From JAHLMP01 sp964608845 (GTDB lineage Archaea; Aenigmatarchaeota; Aenigmatarchaeia; GW2011-AR5; JAHLMP01): 20,952 nucleotides of DNA. Under the pieces are notes generated by a model. The model was not told the origin of the DNA, made no database searches, and was given only the letters and a program-made list of their open reading frames with translations. A program made the position numbers and the translations under genes. Location of the stretch: NCBI GenBank assembly GCA_964608845.1, contig CAZSPP010000017.1:1-20952 (forward strand). Direction: 5' to 3'. Within the stretch, counting starts at the first letter, position 1. The number at the start of each line of letters is the position of its first letter. Shown here in pieces: positions 1 to 7,575 of the stretch.

Positions 1-4
1 AACC

Positions 5-12
5 ATTAAATA
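5..12 (+). promoter_or_regulatory. TATA box for GGGP synthase gene
   Basis: The sequence attaaata is centred about 26 bp before the ATG at 35. That is the distance expected when an archaeal TATA box drives a leaderless transcript. No ribosome binding site lies before the ATG, which agrees with leaderless translation. Inferred from spacing and composition only. Confidence 0.5.
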
Positions 13-34
13 CCTTTCCAAACTATCTTTAAAT

Positions 35-772
35 ATGGGGAAAGTGGAGGATTACATTAGAAAGAAGCTAGAAAAAGAAAAGCTTCATTTTTCATTAATA
101 GATCCTGATCCAGAAAAGATCACAAAAGAAAAAATAAAAGATATATGCGAAGCATTGAAAAACACAAAAACAGATGCAATATTAGTAGGTGGATCAAGCG
201 GAGTAAAAAATAGCTTTTTGGATGAAGCCATAAAAATTATAAAAGAGACTTGCTCTATTCCAGTGATATTGTTTCCAGGAAATGCATCGACAGGAATATC
301 AAGATATGCAGATGCTATTCTATTTCTTTGTTTAATGAATGCAAAAGATGTTACTTTTACTACAAAGATGCAAGCAATGGGTGCTATGCTTGTAAAAGAA
401 TATAACATAGAGCCAATTCCAACAGGATATATTATCATAGAACCAGGAATGAAAGTTGGAGAAAATGCAAATTTAATAAAAAGAAACGAAATAGACAAAG
501 CTTTAAGCTATGCATTAGCTTCACAATACATGGGAATGAGATTGGTTTATTTAGAAGCCGGCTCTGGAGCTTATGAGCATGTGCCAAAAGAAATGATTTC
601 TAAGGTAAAAAATAACATTGAAATACCTCTTATAGTAGGTGGTGGAATTAAAAGTGAAGAACAAGCTATAGAATGCTTAGAAGCAGGAGCAGATATTATT
701 GTAACAGGAAATATAATAGAAAAGGATTTGGAAAAGGCAACAAAAATTATAGAAGCTGTAAAAAGCTTTTAG
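35..772 (+). CDS. Geranylgeranylglyceryl phosphate synthase
   Basis: Cytosolic prenyltransferase that joins geranylgeranyl diphosphate to sn-glycerol-1-phosphate, making the first ether bond of archaeal membrane lipids. The 245-residue TIM barrel carries the family signatures: SLIDPDP near residues 20-26 (Mg/diphosphate side), VGGSSGV at 51-57, YLEAGSGA at 172-179, VGGGI at 201-205 and VTGN at 223-226. The last three form the phosphate-binding loops. The length is normal for the family. The ATG at 35 has a TATA box about 26 bp upstream and no ribosome binding site, so the mRNA is probably leaderless. The gene converges with G1P dehydrogenase, which makes its substrate; the two stop codons are only 3 bp apart. 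A PcrB-type heptaprenyl enzyme is the closest alternative, but the archaeal context favours GGGP synthase. Confidence 0.95.
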   Translation: MGKVEDYIRKKLEKEKLHFSLIDPDPEKITKEKIKDICEALKNTKTDAILVGGSSGVKNSFLDEAIKIIKETCSIPVILFPGNASTGISRYADAILFLCLMNAKDVTFTTKMQAMGAMLVKEYNIEPIPTGYIIIEPGMKVGENANLIKRNEIDKALSYALASQYMGMRLVYLEAGSGAYEHVPKEMISKVKNNIEIPLIVGGGIKSEEQAIECLEAGADIIVTGNIIEKDLEKATKIIEAVKSF

Positions 773-775
773 CTT

Positions 776-1807
776 TTATATAATCTCAACCTCTTTTAAT
801 ATTTCCCTCGCCTTTTTCTCATCTATTTCTATTTCATTTAATATTGTATATCTATCTCTTACATTTTTTGCATTTACCAATGCCTTAACCAAAATATCTT
901 CTTCTATTCCTATTTCTTTTGAATTTGTTGGCAATCCTATTTCAATCATTTTTTCTTTTATTAATTTCCAATCAATCCCTTGAAGATAGCCCATTATTAT
1001 TGATCCTAAAGCACACTGTTCGCCATGCAAAGCATTTGATCCAAGCTCATCTAATGCATGAGAAAAATTATGCTCGCTCCCTGAGCATGGTCTTGAGGAG
1101 CCATAAATATTCATTGCAAATCCTGAGCATATCAAACTCCATAATAAAATTTCCATTCCATGAGATGTTTTTTCTCTTATTTCTTTTGTATGAGCCATTA
1201 CGCTTCTCGCTGATAAAAGAGAAAGCTCTGCAACTGTTGTATGAAACCTTTCATTTATTTTCTTAGAAGCAATCTTCCAATCTTCAACAGCAGTTATATT
1301 TGAAATTAAATCTCCGTATCCAGATGCAATATGTCTATAAGGTGCTTTTTTTATTGTTTGTAAATCTCCTATGATTGCTATTGGTTCAGATGCTTCTTTT
1401 GATATCCTTTTTCCATTTGAGCTTATTGATGCTCGAGAAGAAACTACACCATCATGAGATAAAACTGTAGGAAAAGCTATCCATGGCTTTTTTGAAAGAA
1501 ATGCAGAATATTTAGCTATATCAATACTTCTTCCTCCCCCCAAACCAATAACAAAATCTTTTTCATTTATTTCATTGCTTATTTTTTTGATAATGTCCTC
1601 TTCTTTTGAAGAATCATCTACTAAAATATAATTAAAATCAAAATCGCTTGATATATTATCTTCTATCTTATTTCCCAAAATATTTTTTACCGTTTTTCCG
1701 CAAATTATACTAAATCTTTCTCCTATTTTCAAGCTCTTTAAAAATTCATCTAAATGAGGAAAAATATTTTCTTCTATAAGTATTTTGTATGGAAGGTTTA
1801 CAAGCAT
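776..1807 (-). CDS. egsA: sn-Glycerol-1-phosphate dehydrogenase
   Basis: Reduces dihydroxyacetone phosphate to sn-glycerol-1-phosphate with NAD(P)H, setting the archaeal stereochemistry of membrane lipids. At 343 residues it has the normal length for this GldA-related iron/zinc dehydrogenase family. Visible features are the dinucleotide loop GLGGGRSID (88-96), the FPTVLSHDGVVSSRAS segment (112-127), and metal ligands expected at Asp166 (SGYGD), His246 (GSEHNFSH) and His261 (LHGEQ). The ATG is preceded by GGTGG a few bases upstream, a good archaeal ribosome binding site. It lies 17 bp downstream of the prepilin peptidase gene on the same strand, so the two are probably co-transcribed. On the other side it converges with GGGP synthase. 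Assignment over glycerol dehydrogenase rests on the HDG...SSRAS pattern and the archaeal context. Confidence 0.94.
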   Translation of the reverse strand: MLVNLPYKILIEENIFPHLDEFLKSLKIGERFSIICGKTVKNILGNKIEDNISSDFDFNYILVDDSSKEEDIIKKISNEINEKDFVIGLGGGRSIDIAKYSAFLSKKPWIAFPTVLSHDGVVSSRASISSNGKRISKEASEPIAIIGDLQTIKKAPYRHIASGYGDLISNITAVEDWKIASKKINERFHTTVAELSLLSARSVMAHTKEIREKTSHGMEILLWSLICSGFAMNIYGSSRPCSGSEHNFSHALDELGSNALHGEQCALGSIIMGYLQGIDWKLIKEKMIEIGLPTNSKEIGIEEDILVKALVNAKNVRDRYTILNEIEIDEKKAREILKEVEII

Positions 1808-1824
1808 CTTCCCACCAAAAATAC

Positions 1825-2628
1825 TTATCTTAAGATCATTAAATATAAATCAATAATCGAAAAATTTTCAAAAAATAAAGTAAAAACCAAAGCTATGAAA
1901 AATGCTATTCCAAACCTTACACCTTCTTTTATTAAAACATACTTCTTCTCTTTCCTTATCTTTTCTAATTCTTCTTGTGTAATCCCAACCCAAACTTTTG
2001 ATTTTAGTAATACATCACCAACTTTTAGTTTTGATGTTGGTATTCTTTTTATGAAAACCGTCTTTTCTAAAACCTTAGCATAAACAACAAAAAGAAATAA
2101 TAAAGCATATAAACCGAAAAGAAAGAAGATTAGATTTATAATTGAAAGAGAGAAACTAAAAATCATGAAAAAAATAAGCATCTTAACAAAAAAATCTTCT
2201 TCTACCTTTTTCTTAAACTCTAACAAAACCCTTTTATTCAAAATGGTTATAAAAATAACATAGATTATTACCCAAACGGCTCCGAAAACAAAAAGATTAA
2301 ATATAAAATTTATTGCCTGGCTTATTCCAAAAAATGGCATGGAATATCCTATAGCTCCGAGAAGAGCTGCATCTCCACCTCCCCATTGACCTAATTTGTA
2401 AAGAATAAACCCAAAAACTGAAAATAAACTTCCTAAAAAAATAGAAAGAATAAAAGGATAAGAATCTCCAAAAGAAAGCATGTAAACAAACCAAGAAAAA
2501 ATTCCTAAGGAAGCTATTAAAAATGGTATTTCGTCTGGAATTTCAGTTGTTTTTAAATCCCATAAACCTGCTATTAAAGATCCGATTAAAGAAATTGCTT
2601 GGTTGAAAAACAAAAATGCATCTTGCAT
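1825..2628 (-). CDS. A24-family prepilin peptidase
   Basis: Membrane aspartic protease that removes the class III signal peptide from type IV pilin-like and archaellin-like precursors. About 267 residues if it starts at the ATG at 2628; a GTG three codons upstream is possible but sits in a GTGA that looks like the ribosome binding site. The two catalytic aspartates are visible: one in GLWDLKTTEIPDEIP after the first membrane helix (about residue 24) and one in the GxGD-type motif WGGGDAALLGAIG (about residue 86). Several further hydrophobic segments follow, then a soluble stretch (IPTSKLKVGDVLLKSKVWVG) and a final membrane helix. It lies upstream of egsA with a 17-bp gap. A possible substrate, a pilin-like protein, is encoded at 18730-19095. 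Which archaeal subfamily (archaellum, pilus or other) it belongs to cannot be told here. Confidence 0.85.
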   Translation of the reverse strand: MQDAFLFFNQAISLIGSLIAGLWDLKTTEIPDEIPFLIASLGIFSWFVYMLSFGDSYPFILSIFLGSLFSVFGFILYKLGQWGGGDAALLGAIGYSMPFFGISQAINFIFNLFVFGAVWVIIYVIFITILNKRVLLEFKKKVEEDFFVKMLIFFMIFSFSLSIINLIFFLFGLYALLFLFVVYAKVLEKTVFIKRIPTSKLKVGDVLLKSKVWVGITQEELEKIRKEKKYVLIKEGVRFGIAFFIALVFTLFFENFSIIDLYLMILR

Positions 2629-2690
2629 AATATTCACATTAAATATTTTATTGATTTAAAGTAATTTAAGGGCTTGGAAAAAATTTAATA

Positions 2691-2698
2691 CTATAAAT
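2691..2698 (+). promoter_or_regulatory. TATA box for cis-prenyltransferase gene
   Basis: The element ctataaat lies about 43 bp before the ATG at 2738. A transcript starting about 25 bp downstream would have a short leader of roughly 18 nt containing the GTGA ribosome binding site at 2729-2732. This arrangement supports the ATG at 2738 rather than the GTG at 2729 as the start. Inferred from spacing. Confidence 0.45.
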
Positions 2699-2737
2699 AT
2701 TAAGAATTTATTAACTGCGAAATCCAAAGTGAATAAG

Positions 2738-3418
2738 ATGGTACCGGTGCATATAGGGATAATTCCTGACGGAAACAGAAGGTTTGGAAAAAAATATAAT
2801 CTAAGCCTAGCAGAAGCTTATGAATGTGGAATAAACAAATTAAAAGAGGTTATGGAATGGAGCAAAGAGATTGGAATAAAAATATTAACTGTTTGGAGCT
2901 TCTCTACTGAAAATATAAATAGAAATTTTTTTGAAAAAAGAATCTTTTTTTCATTGCTGAAAAAGAAAGCTGAAGAGGCTTTAAATTCTGATGAATTTGA
3001 AAAAAATGAAATAAGATGCAGATTTATAGGAAAGCTTTCTTTGCTTCCTTCATCGTTAACAAAAATTCTTAAAAAGATTGAAGAAAAAACAGAAAAATAC
3101 AAAAAATTTAATTTAAATGTTGCAATAGGATATGGTGGTAGACAAGAAATTATAGATGCTTGTAATAAAATTATCAAATCTGGAATAAAAAGAGTCAACA
3201 TAAATAATTTCAGAAAATTTTTATATACGAATGGAATTCCTGATCCTGAGTTAATAATAAGGACTTCAGGAGAATATAGACTATCAGGATTTTTGCCGTG
3301 GCAAACAGTATATTCAGAGCTTATATTTCTCAAGCCACTTTGGCCAGAATTAACAAAGGAAGATTTCATAAATGCAATAAAAGAGTTTGAAAACAGAGAA
3401 AGAAGATTTGGAAGATAA
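2738..3418 (+). CDS. uppS: Cis-prenyltransferase (UppS family)
   Basis: Makes long-chain cis-polyprenyl diphosphate from isopentenyl diphosphate; in archaea the product becomes the lipid carrier for protein and cell-surface glycosylation. About 226 residues from the ATG at 2738 (an in-frame GTG at 2729 overlaps the probable ribosome binding site). The catalytic motif HIGIIPDGNRRFGKK is at the N-terminus, with the Mg-binding Asp at about residue 11. TVWSFSTENINR lies near residue 50. The C-terminal signature RTSGEYRLSGFLPWQTVYSE is followed by RERRFG at the very end. All hallmark motifs of the family are intact and the length is normal. The gene is divergent from the prepilin peptidase and convergent with NAD kinase, so it is a single-gene transcription unit. 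Archaeal homologues use geranylgeranyl diphosphate as starter; that detail is family knowledge, not visible here. Confidence 0.95.
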   Translation: MVPVHIGIIPDGNRRFGKKYNLSLAEAYECGINKLKEVMEWSKEIGIKILTVWSFSTENINRNFFEKRIFFSLLKKKAEEALNSDEFEKNEIRCRFIGKLSLLPSSLTKILKKIEEKTEKYKKFNLNVAIGYGGRQEIIDACNKIIKSGIKRVNINNFRKFLYTNGIPDPELIIRTSGEYRLSGFLPWQTVYSELIFLKPLWPELTKEDFINAIKEFENRERRFGR

Positions 3419-3436
3419 TTTTTAGAAGAATTTTAT

Positions 3437-4171
3437 TCAATCCTCAATAATTTTTCCTTTTATTTTAACAAGTTTTGCATTTCTATTATATTTTTTTATT
3501 GTTATTATATCCCCTTCCTTAATCTTCAAAATATTTGTATCATTATCAGCAGTAAGAAAACCATTACCTCTTGAGATATAAACCTTTATTTTCATGTTTC
3601 TCTTAAAGAATTCATTAATAAATATTGGTTGTATTCTTTCTGTTGGATTGTTAAAAGCTATTCCAATTCCTTCTCTAAAAACTTTTCCTGTTATAGATTT
3701 GAAATAACCAGAAGAACCATATGGCGTTGAAACAACAATTCCATCCCCTATTACATTCTTTTTTATCTTGCTGTTTATTTTTAGAGAAAATCTTAATGCA
3801 TATGGTGGCTTATAATGAATGTTTATGTCATTTATTCCTATTTTAATGCTTTTCTTATTTTTATTCAAAAATGCAGCAATCTTAGGTATTTGTAAAATAT
3901 TATATTCTTTATCCAAGATTTTTTCAATCAATCTATCAAACCTTATTTTTCTCAAATCTCCTTTCCATTTAATAAAAATTTTAGGAACTTCTGGAAGCTT
4001 TCTTTCTGCATAGAATAATGTCCCATCCCCTCCAACACAAATCGCGAAATCTGGCTTTTTCTCTTTAATTTTTGAATTATAAAAAATTATATCTTCCTCA
4101 AAATTTCTTGAGAATTTTTTTATTAAATTTTTTATGGTTTCACTATCCCTACCAAAAACACAAATAATCAT
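3437..4171 (-). CDS. nadK: NAD kinase
   Basis: Phosphorylates NAD to NADP. About 244 residues from the ATG at 4171, one base after the thioredoxin reductase stop; an in-frame start further upstream would only add residues lying inside trxB, so it is rejected. Motifs: AICVGGDGTLFYAE (GGDG at 47-50, the family's diagnostic ATP/phosphate loop), GINDINIHY (position of the usual NE motif, with Asp in place of Glu), and GDGIVVSTPYGSSGYF, the normal GDGxxxxTPxGSxxY signature. The protein is somewhat divergent and short, but the order of motifs is canonical. It is the last gene of a thioredoxin, thioredoxin reductase, NAD kinase cluster, which suggests that NADP supply is co-ordinated with thiol reduction. 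It converges with uppS. Confidence 0.9.
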   Translation of the reverse strand: MIICVFGRDSETIKNLIKKFSRNFEEDIIFYNSKIKEKKPDFAICVGGDGTLFYAERKLPEVPKIFIKWKGDLRKIRFDRLIEKILDKEYNILQIPKIAAFLNKNKKSIKIGINDINIHYKPPYALRFSLKINSKIKKNVIGDGIVVSTPYGSSGYFKSITGKVFREGIGIAFNNPTERIQPIFINEFFKRNMKIKVYISRGNGFLTADNDTNILKIKEGDIITIKKYNRNAKLVKIKGKIIED

Positions 4172-4172
4172 A

Positions 4173-5114
4173 CTAATCTTTATGCTTTCTTGCAAGATAT
4201 TTATACACAGAGTTAGCAGCAATAGCACCTTCTGCAGCAGCAGTTATTATTTGATCTAATCTATTACTTCCTGTAGTTATATCACCTGCAGCAAATAATC
4301 CTTCAACATTTGTTGACATATCTTCTTTTACTACAACCCTTCCATCTTCAGAGATTTCTGCACCAAGCTCTTCTGCAAATAAAGAATTTGGAACATAACC
4401 AAATTCTACAAATATTCCATCCAATTTTAATCTTGTTTTTTCTCCTGTTTTTGTATTCTCTAAAACAACTTCTTCTAACTTTTCTTCTCCAATAAGATTA
4501 CAAACAATCATATTATAAATTATTTCAATATTTTTTGCTTTCTGAATCTTAGAAATAAGAATAGGCTCAGATTTCAATTTATCTCCTCTATATATAATGT
4601 AAACCTTTTTAGCAATTTTTGATAATAGTATAGCTGTGGCTGCAGCTGAATTTGCCCCTCCCAAGACACCAACAACCTTATCCTTAAAAAAATTCGCATC
4701 GCATGTTGAGCAATAGCTTATTCCCTTTCCAACATATTTTTCCTCATTTTCAATTCCGAGCCTTCTTTTCTTACCTCCTAATGCATAAATTATTGCATCT
4801 GATACAAACTCATTTCCTGAGGTTATGACCTTAAATTCATTTCCTACTTTTTCAACCTTTTTTATTTCATCATAAATTATCTCTGCCCCCATTTTTTCAG
4901 CATGCTTTGTAAACTTTTGAAGAAGCTTTAAACCAGAAATTCTTAAAAATCCTGGATAATTTTCTATTTCTGGAGCTTCAGAAGCCATTCCCATATCTTT
5001 TCCTATTATTAATGTTTTTATTTTATATCTTGCTGCATATATTCCTGCAGATAAACCAGCAACCCCAGCACCCAAAATTATTAAATCATATTTATTTTTT
5101 TCCAAGTCTTTCAC
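4173..5114 (-). CDS. trxB: Thioredoxin reductase
   Basis: FAD-dependent reductase that passes electrons from a nicotinamide cofactor to thioredoxin. 313 residues, normal for the low-molecular-weight type. FAD site GAGVAGLSAG (15-24), redox-active pair Cys135/Cys138 in YCSTCDANFF, nicotinamide-binding GVLGGANSAAATA (149-161), and the C-terminal FAD motif GLFAAGDITTG (272-282). The position of the usual NADPH-specificity motif HRRxxxR reads YRGDKLK, so the cofactor preference may be unusual. The GTG at 5114 lies inside a GGTGA ribosome binding site; by comparison with neighbouring genes the true start may be the TTG at 5105, which would shorten the protein by three residues. The gene lies 17 bp after thioredoxin and 1 bp before NAD kinase, a clear operon. 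Confidence 0.93.
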   Translation of the reverse strand: MKDLEKNKYDLIILGAGVAGLSAGIYAARYKIKTLIIGKDMGMASEAPEIENYPGFLRISGLKLLQKFTKHAEKMGAEIIYDEIKKVEKVGNEFKVITSGNEFVSDAIIYALGGKKRRLGIENEEKYVGKGISYCSTCDANFFKDKVVGVLGGANSAAATAILLSKIAKKVYIIYRGDKLKSEPILISKIQKAKNIEIIYNMIVCNLIGEEKLEEVVLENTKTGEKTRLKLDGIFVEFGYVPNSLFAEELGAEISEDGRVVVKEDMSTNVEGLFAAGDITTGSNRLDQIITAAAEGAIAANSVYKYLARKHKD

Positions 5115-5131
5115 CTTAATCTATTATTCTC

Positions 5132-5464
5132 TTAACCTAAATTCTTTTCTATCCATCTTTTTATCATTCCTTCTGGAATCGCTCCAACAAATTCATCAAC
5201 AACCTTCCCATTCCTAAAAAGTTTAACATTTGGCACAGATGAAATATTATACACTCTTGCCATTTTTTCTGCTTCATCTACATTTGCCTTTGCTAAAATA
5301 AATTTTCCTTTATATTCCTTTGCAATTTTTTCTAAGGTTGGTTTAAGAATTAAACATGGCATACACCAACTTGCCCAAAAGTCCACAACTACAGGCTTTT
5401 CATAAGATTTCTTTATGACCTTTTCCTCAAAATTTTTATCATTAACATCATATTCTATTTCCAT
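5132..5464 (-). CDS. trxA: Thioredoxin
   Basis: Small cytosolic thiol-disulfide oxidoreductase of 110 residues, the standard length. The active site is VVDFWASWCMPC (Cys34, Cys37), in which Met replaces the usual Gly of WCGPC. The cis-proline loop is SSVPNVKLF (Pro78), and GKVVDEFVGAIP forms the last strand and turn of the fold. No signal peptide. The ATG has an excellent ribosome binding site (AGGTGA, spacing about 5). It is followed by thioredoxin reductase and NAD kinase, so this is a complete cytosolic reducing module. It lies 42 bp downstream of glutamate dehydrogenase; an AT-rich TATA-like stretch in that gap (about 5483-5510) may give it its own promoter. Confidence 0.95.
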   Translation of the reverse strand: MEIEYDVNDKNFEEKVIKKSYEKPVVVDFWASWCMPCLILKPTLEKIAKEYKGKFILAKANVDEAEKMARVYNISSVPNVKLFRNGKVVDEFVGAIPEGMIKRWIEKNLG

Positions 5465-5506
5465 TTGCTCACCTTTCTCTAAAAATTATAATTTGGATTC
5501 ATAATT

Positions 5507-6607
5507 TTAAATTCCTATCCTTTCTTTTGCTATCTCTATTGCAACATCTCTTGTAAATTTTCCTAAGGATTCGCTTTTCTCAAGAATAAGCTTTGTGTTT
5601 TTTGTTATCTTTTCTTTAACCAAAGAAAACATTTCATTTTTACTCATGTGCTTATATTCTGCATAAGATGAAATTACTCCACCAGCATTTGCAATTATAT
5701 CTGGAACTATTAATATTCCTTTTTCATAAAGTTTTCTTTCAATGTTTTCTTTTATCGGGATATTTGCACCTTCAACAATTATCTTTGCCTTTATTTTTTC
5801 ATAATTTTCCTCATTAATCACATCTGAAACAGATGCTGGAATTAAAATATCTGTATCTATTTCAAATATTTTACTACTATCCAAAACCTTTGCTCCTGGG
5901 TAATTTATTACAGATCCTGTTGTTTTCTTAATATCAAGCAACTTTTCAACATCAAATCCCTCTGAATAATATGCAGCACCTTTACTATCACTTACAGCTA
6001 TTATTTTTGCTTTATTTTCATACAAAAATTTTGCTGCAAAGCTTCCGACATTTCCAAAACCATCTATTGCTACTCTTACATTTTCAGCTTCTAAATTCCT
6101 AAAATCTAAGGCTATTAATGTAGCAATAGCTACTCCATAACCTGTTGAGCCAAATTCGTGTGGTAATCCACCCATATCAGCAGGCTTTCCAGTACATGAA
6201 TCTAAGTTTCCATTAGCTTCTGCAAACCATCTCATCTCTTCTTCTCCTGTATTTACATCAGGGCCTGCAATATACAAGCTAGGACATAGTGGTTTCAAAG
6301 CTTTTGAAAAGGCTTGTATCAATCTCTTCTTTTCTTCCTTATCTTTTGTTGAAGAAGCTATTCCTGATTTTCCGCCACCAAAAGGCAAATCTGCAATAGC
6401 ATTTTTAAAAGTCATTGCTCTAGCAAGTCTAAATACTTCCTCGGGAGTAACATTAGAAGTCATCCTTATTCCTCCTTTTGCAGGTCCTCTTTTTGTGTTA
6501 TCTATTACCAAAACCCCTTTCAACCCTATCTTTTTATTATACACTTCAACAACAAGCTCTGGACCTATTTCATCTGCTTCAAAATGGAAATCTGATTTAT
6601 TGCTCAT
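5507..6607 (-). CDS. Glutamate dehydrogenase (Glu/Leu/Phe/Val DH family)
   Basis: Oxidative deamination of glutamate to 2-oxoglutarate, or the reverse. At 366 residues it is short for hexameric glutamate dehydrogenases (about 410-450), lacking much of the N-terminal region. The active site is complete: Lys44 in AKGGIRM (the side-chain carboxylate binder that is Leu in leucine/valine dehydrogenases), Lys68 in MTFKNA, Lys80 in PFGGGKSG and Asp117 in AGPDVNTGE. The Rossmann domain has IDGFGNVGSFAA (181-192). Late GANIPI and AGGVISSYAEY segments follow, the latter with a Ser where glutamate enzymes use Ser. These residues favour glutamate over branched-chain substrates. The ATG at 6607 has a TATA-like box at about 6631-6640, consistent with a leaderless mRNA. 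Cofactor choice is not clear from sequence. Confidence 0.9.
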   Translation of the reverse strand: MSNKSDFHFEADEIGPELVVEVYNKKIGLKGVLVIDNTKRGPAKGGIRMTSNVTPEEVFRLARAMTFKNAIADLPFGGGKSGIASSTKDKEEKKRLIQAFSKALKPLCPSLYIAGPDVNTGEEEMRWFAEANGNLDSCTGKPADMGGLPHEFGSTGYGVAIATLIALDFRNLEAENVRVAIDGFGNVGSFAAKFLYENKAKIIAVSDSKGAAYYSEGFDVEKLLDIKKTTGSVINYPGAKVLDSSKIFEIDTDILIPASVSDVINEENYEKIKAKIIVEGANIPIKENIERKLYEKGILIVPDIIANAGGVISSYAEYKHMSKNEMFSLVKEKITKNTKLILEKSESLGKFTRDVAIEIAKERIGI

Positions 6608-6630
6608 AAAAATAAGTAAATAACAGGATC

Positions 6631-6640
6631 ATTTAAATTA
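6631..6640 (-). promoter_or_regulatory. TATA box for glutamate dehydrogenase gene
   Basis: On the minus strand, taatttaaat is centred about 28 bp before the glutamate dehydrogenase ATG. There is no ribosome binding site in the 42-bp gap after the MgtC-like gene, which fits a separate, leaderless transcript. Confidence 0.4.
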
Positions 6641-6649
6641 TTTCGCTTT

Positions 6650-7078
6650 TCACTTTTTCACAATCTTCTTTTCAGCTATTTTTAGGTATTTTAATATTAG
6701 AAAAACTAGAACAGAGGAAAATATTGCTAATTCGTATTCTTTTAATCCAACTACAATTCCAAGAATAGCGCAAAACCATATTGATGAAGCAGTAGTTAAT
6801 CCTTGAACATGCCTTCCATGAGCTATTATTGAACCACCAACAATAAATCCTATTCCTGTTACTATGGAAGCCAATATTCTTGTAAAATCTGTTGAAAACT
6901 TGTTTAAAGAGATTATTGTTAATAAGCAAGAAGTTATGCAAACTATCATGTGAGTTCTTAGACCAGCTGGTTTATGAGATATTTCCCTTTCAAAACCTAT
7001 AAAAGCTCCTAATAAAGATGCTATTAATATGCTTAAAATATTTTGAATGTTAAAAGAAAATGATAAAAATTCTAGCAT
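6650..7078 (-). CDS. MgtC/SapB family membrane protein
   Basis: Small polytopic membrane protein of 142 residues with four or five hydrophobic helices. The family signature is present near the N-terminus: GAFIGFEREISHKPAGLRTH (about residues 24-43), in which the Arg/Glu pair and the KPAGLRTH motif are diagnostic. A second conserved part reads RILASIVTGIGFIVGGSII (67-85). Family members are linked to Mg limitation or membrane potential control in bacteria, and no transport activity can be claimed from sequence. This is the short form without the C-terminal cytoplasmic ACT-like domain of pathogen MgtC. It is divergent from the HTH protein at 7111 across only 32 bp, and upstream of glutamate dehydrogenase with a 42-bp gap. 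Confidence 0.88.
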   Translation of the reverse strand: MLEFLSFSFNIQNILSILIASLLGAFIGFEREISHKPAGLRTHMIVCITSCLLTIISLNKFSTDFTRILASIVTGIGFIVGGSIIAHGRHVQGLTTASSIWFCAILGIVVGLKEYELAIFSSVLVFLILKYLKIAEKKIVKK

Positions 7079-7110
7079 ATTTTAATTATCTCTGAAGTAT
7101 ATTAAAATTT
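7079..7110. promoter_or_regulatory. Interlocked divergent promoters
   Basis: Only 32 bp separate two divergent ATGs. On the plus strand attttaat (7079-7086) is about 27 bp before the ATG at 7111. On the minus strand ttttaata (7107-7100) is about 25 bp before the ATG at 7078. Each TATA-like box therefore abuts the start codon of the opposite gene, and both transcripts would be leaderless. Neither gene has a ribosome binding site here. Inference from spacing. Confidence 0.5.
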
Positions 7111-7575
7111 ATGGAATTTTTTAAAAATCATATCAGAAAAGGAAAAAGCTCTTATATTGAAAAATATGAAGAAGCAAAAAAACTTGCTGAAAAGAATTAT
7201 TCTATAAAAGAGATTGCAAATATTCTTGGTGTAAGCTATTCAGCTGTTTATCAATGGATAAAAAAGAGCAAAGAACCTAAGAAAGATAAAATCACTTTGT
7301 TTTATGAATTCCTTTCTAAAAACGGTCCCTCACCATTGGCTATAATAAGAAATAATTTTCCAAAACATTCTGAATTGTATAATTCAGCAATAAGCAGAGG
7401 TTTTAAAATAAAGAGATACAAACTTCCTCGGATATTCAAAGAATATTCAATATGGTATTATTTAGAAGGTCAAGAAAACTCTTTAAAAGAGAGGATAAAA
7501 ATAATAATAGATAAAAGAGAGGAAATGAAAAATAAAATTGCAGAAGAAATTTTTGAAAGGTTAAAACCTATATGA
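7111..7575 (+). CDS. Helix-turn-helix protein, putative regulator
   Basis: Soluble basic protein of 154 residues. The segment from about residue 20 to 51, YEEAKKLAEKNYSIKEIANI continuing LGVSYSAVYQWIKK, is a clear homeodomain-like/HTH_23-type helix-turn-helix (SIKEIANILG as first helix, SYSAVYQWIKK as recognition helix). The C-terminal part has a conserved-looking stretch, ITLFYEFLSKNGPSPLAIIR, that may be a second winged-helix unit, and a charged helical tail. I do not recognise a named family. Its stop overlaps the ATG of the acetyl-CoA synthetase gene (ATGA), so the two are translationally coupled. It may regulate that gene or its own divergent promoter; this is inference from position. 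A TATA-like box about 27 bp upstream suggests a leaderless mRNA. Confidence 0.75.
   Translation: MEFFKNHIRKGKSSYIEKYEEAKKLAEKNYSIKEIANILGVSYSAVYQWIKKSKEPKKDKITLFYEFLSKNGPSPLAIIRNNFPKHSELYNSAISRGFKIKRYKLPRIFKEYSIWYYLEGQENSLKERIKIIIDKREEMKNKIAEEIFERLKPI

Noticed and set aside
85..498. Antisense open frame inside GGGP synthase
   Set aside because: It mirrors a strongly supported gene, and its translation is low-complexity with no known motif.
1754..2083. Plus-strand open frame across the egsA/prepilin peptidase junction
   Set aside because: It overlaps two convincing minus-strand genes and shows no family features.
4172..4228. N-terminal extension of NAD kinase into trxB
   Set aside because: The 19 extra residues lie wholly in trxB coding sequence; the ATG at 4171 directly begins the conserved NAD kinase fold.
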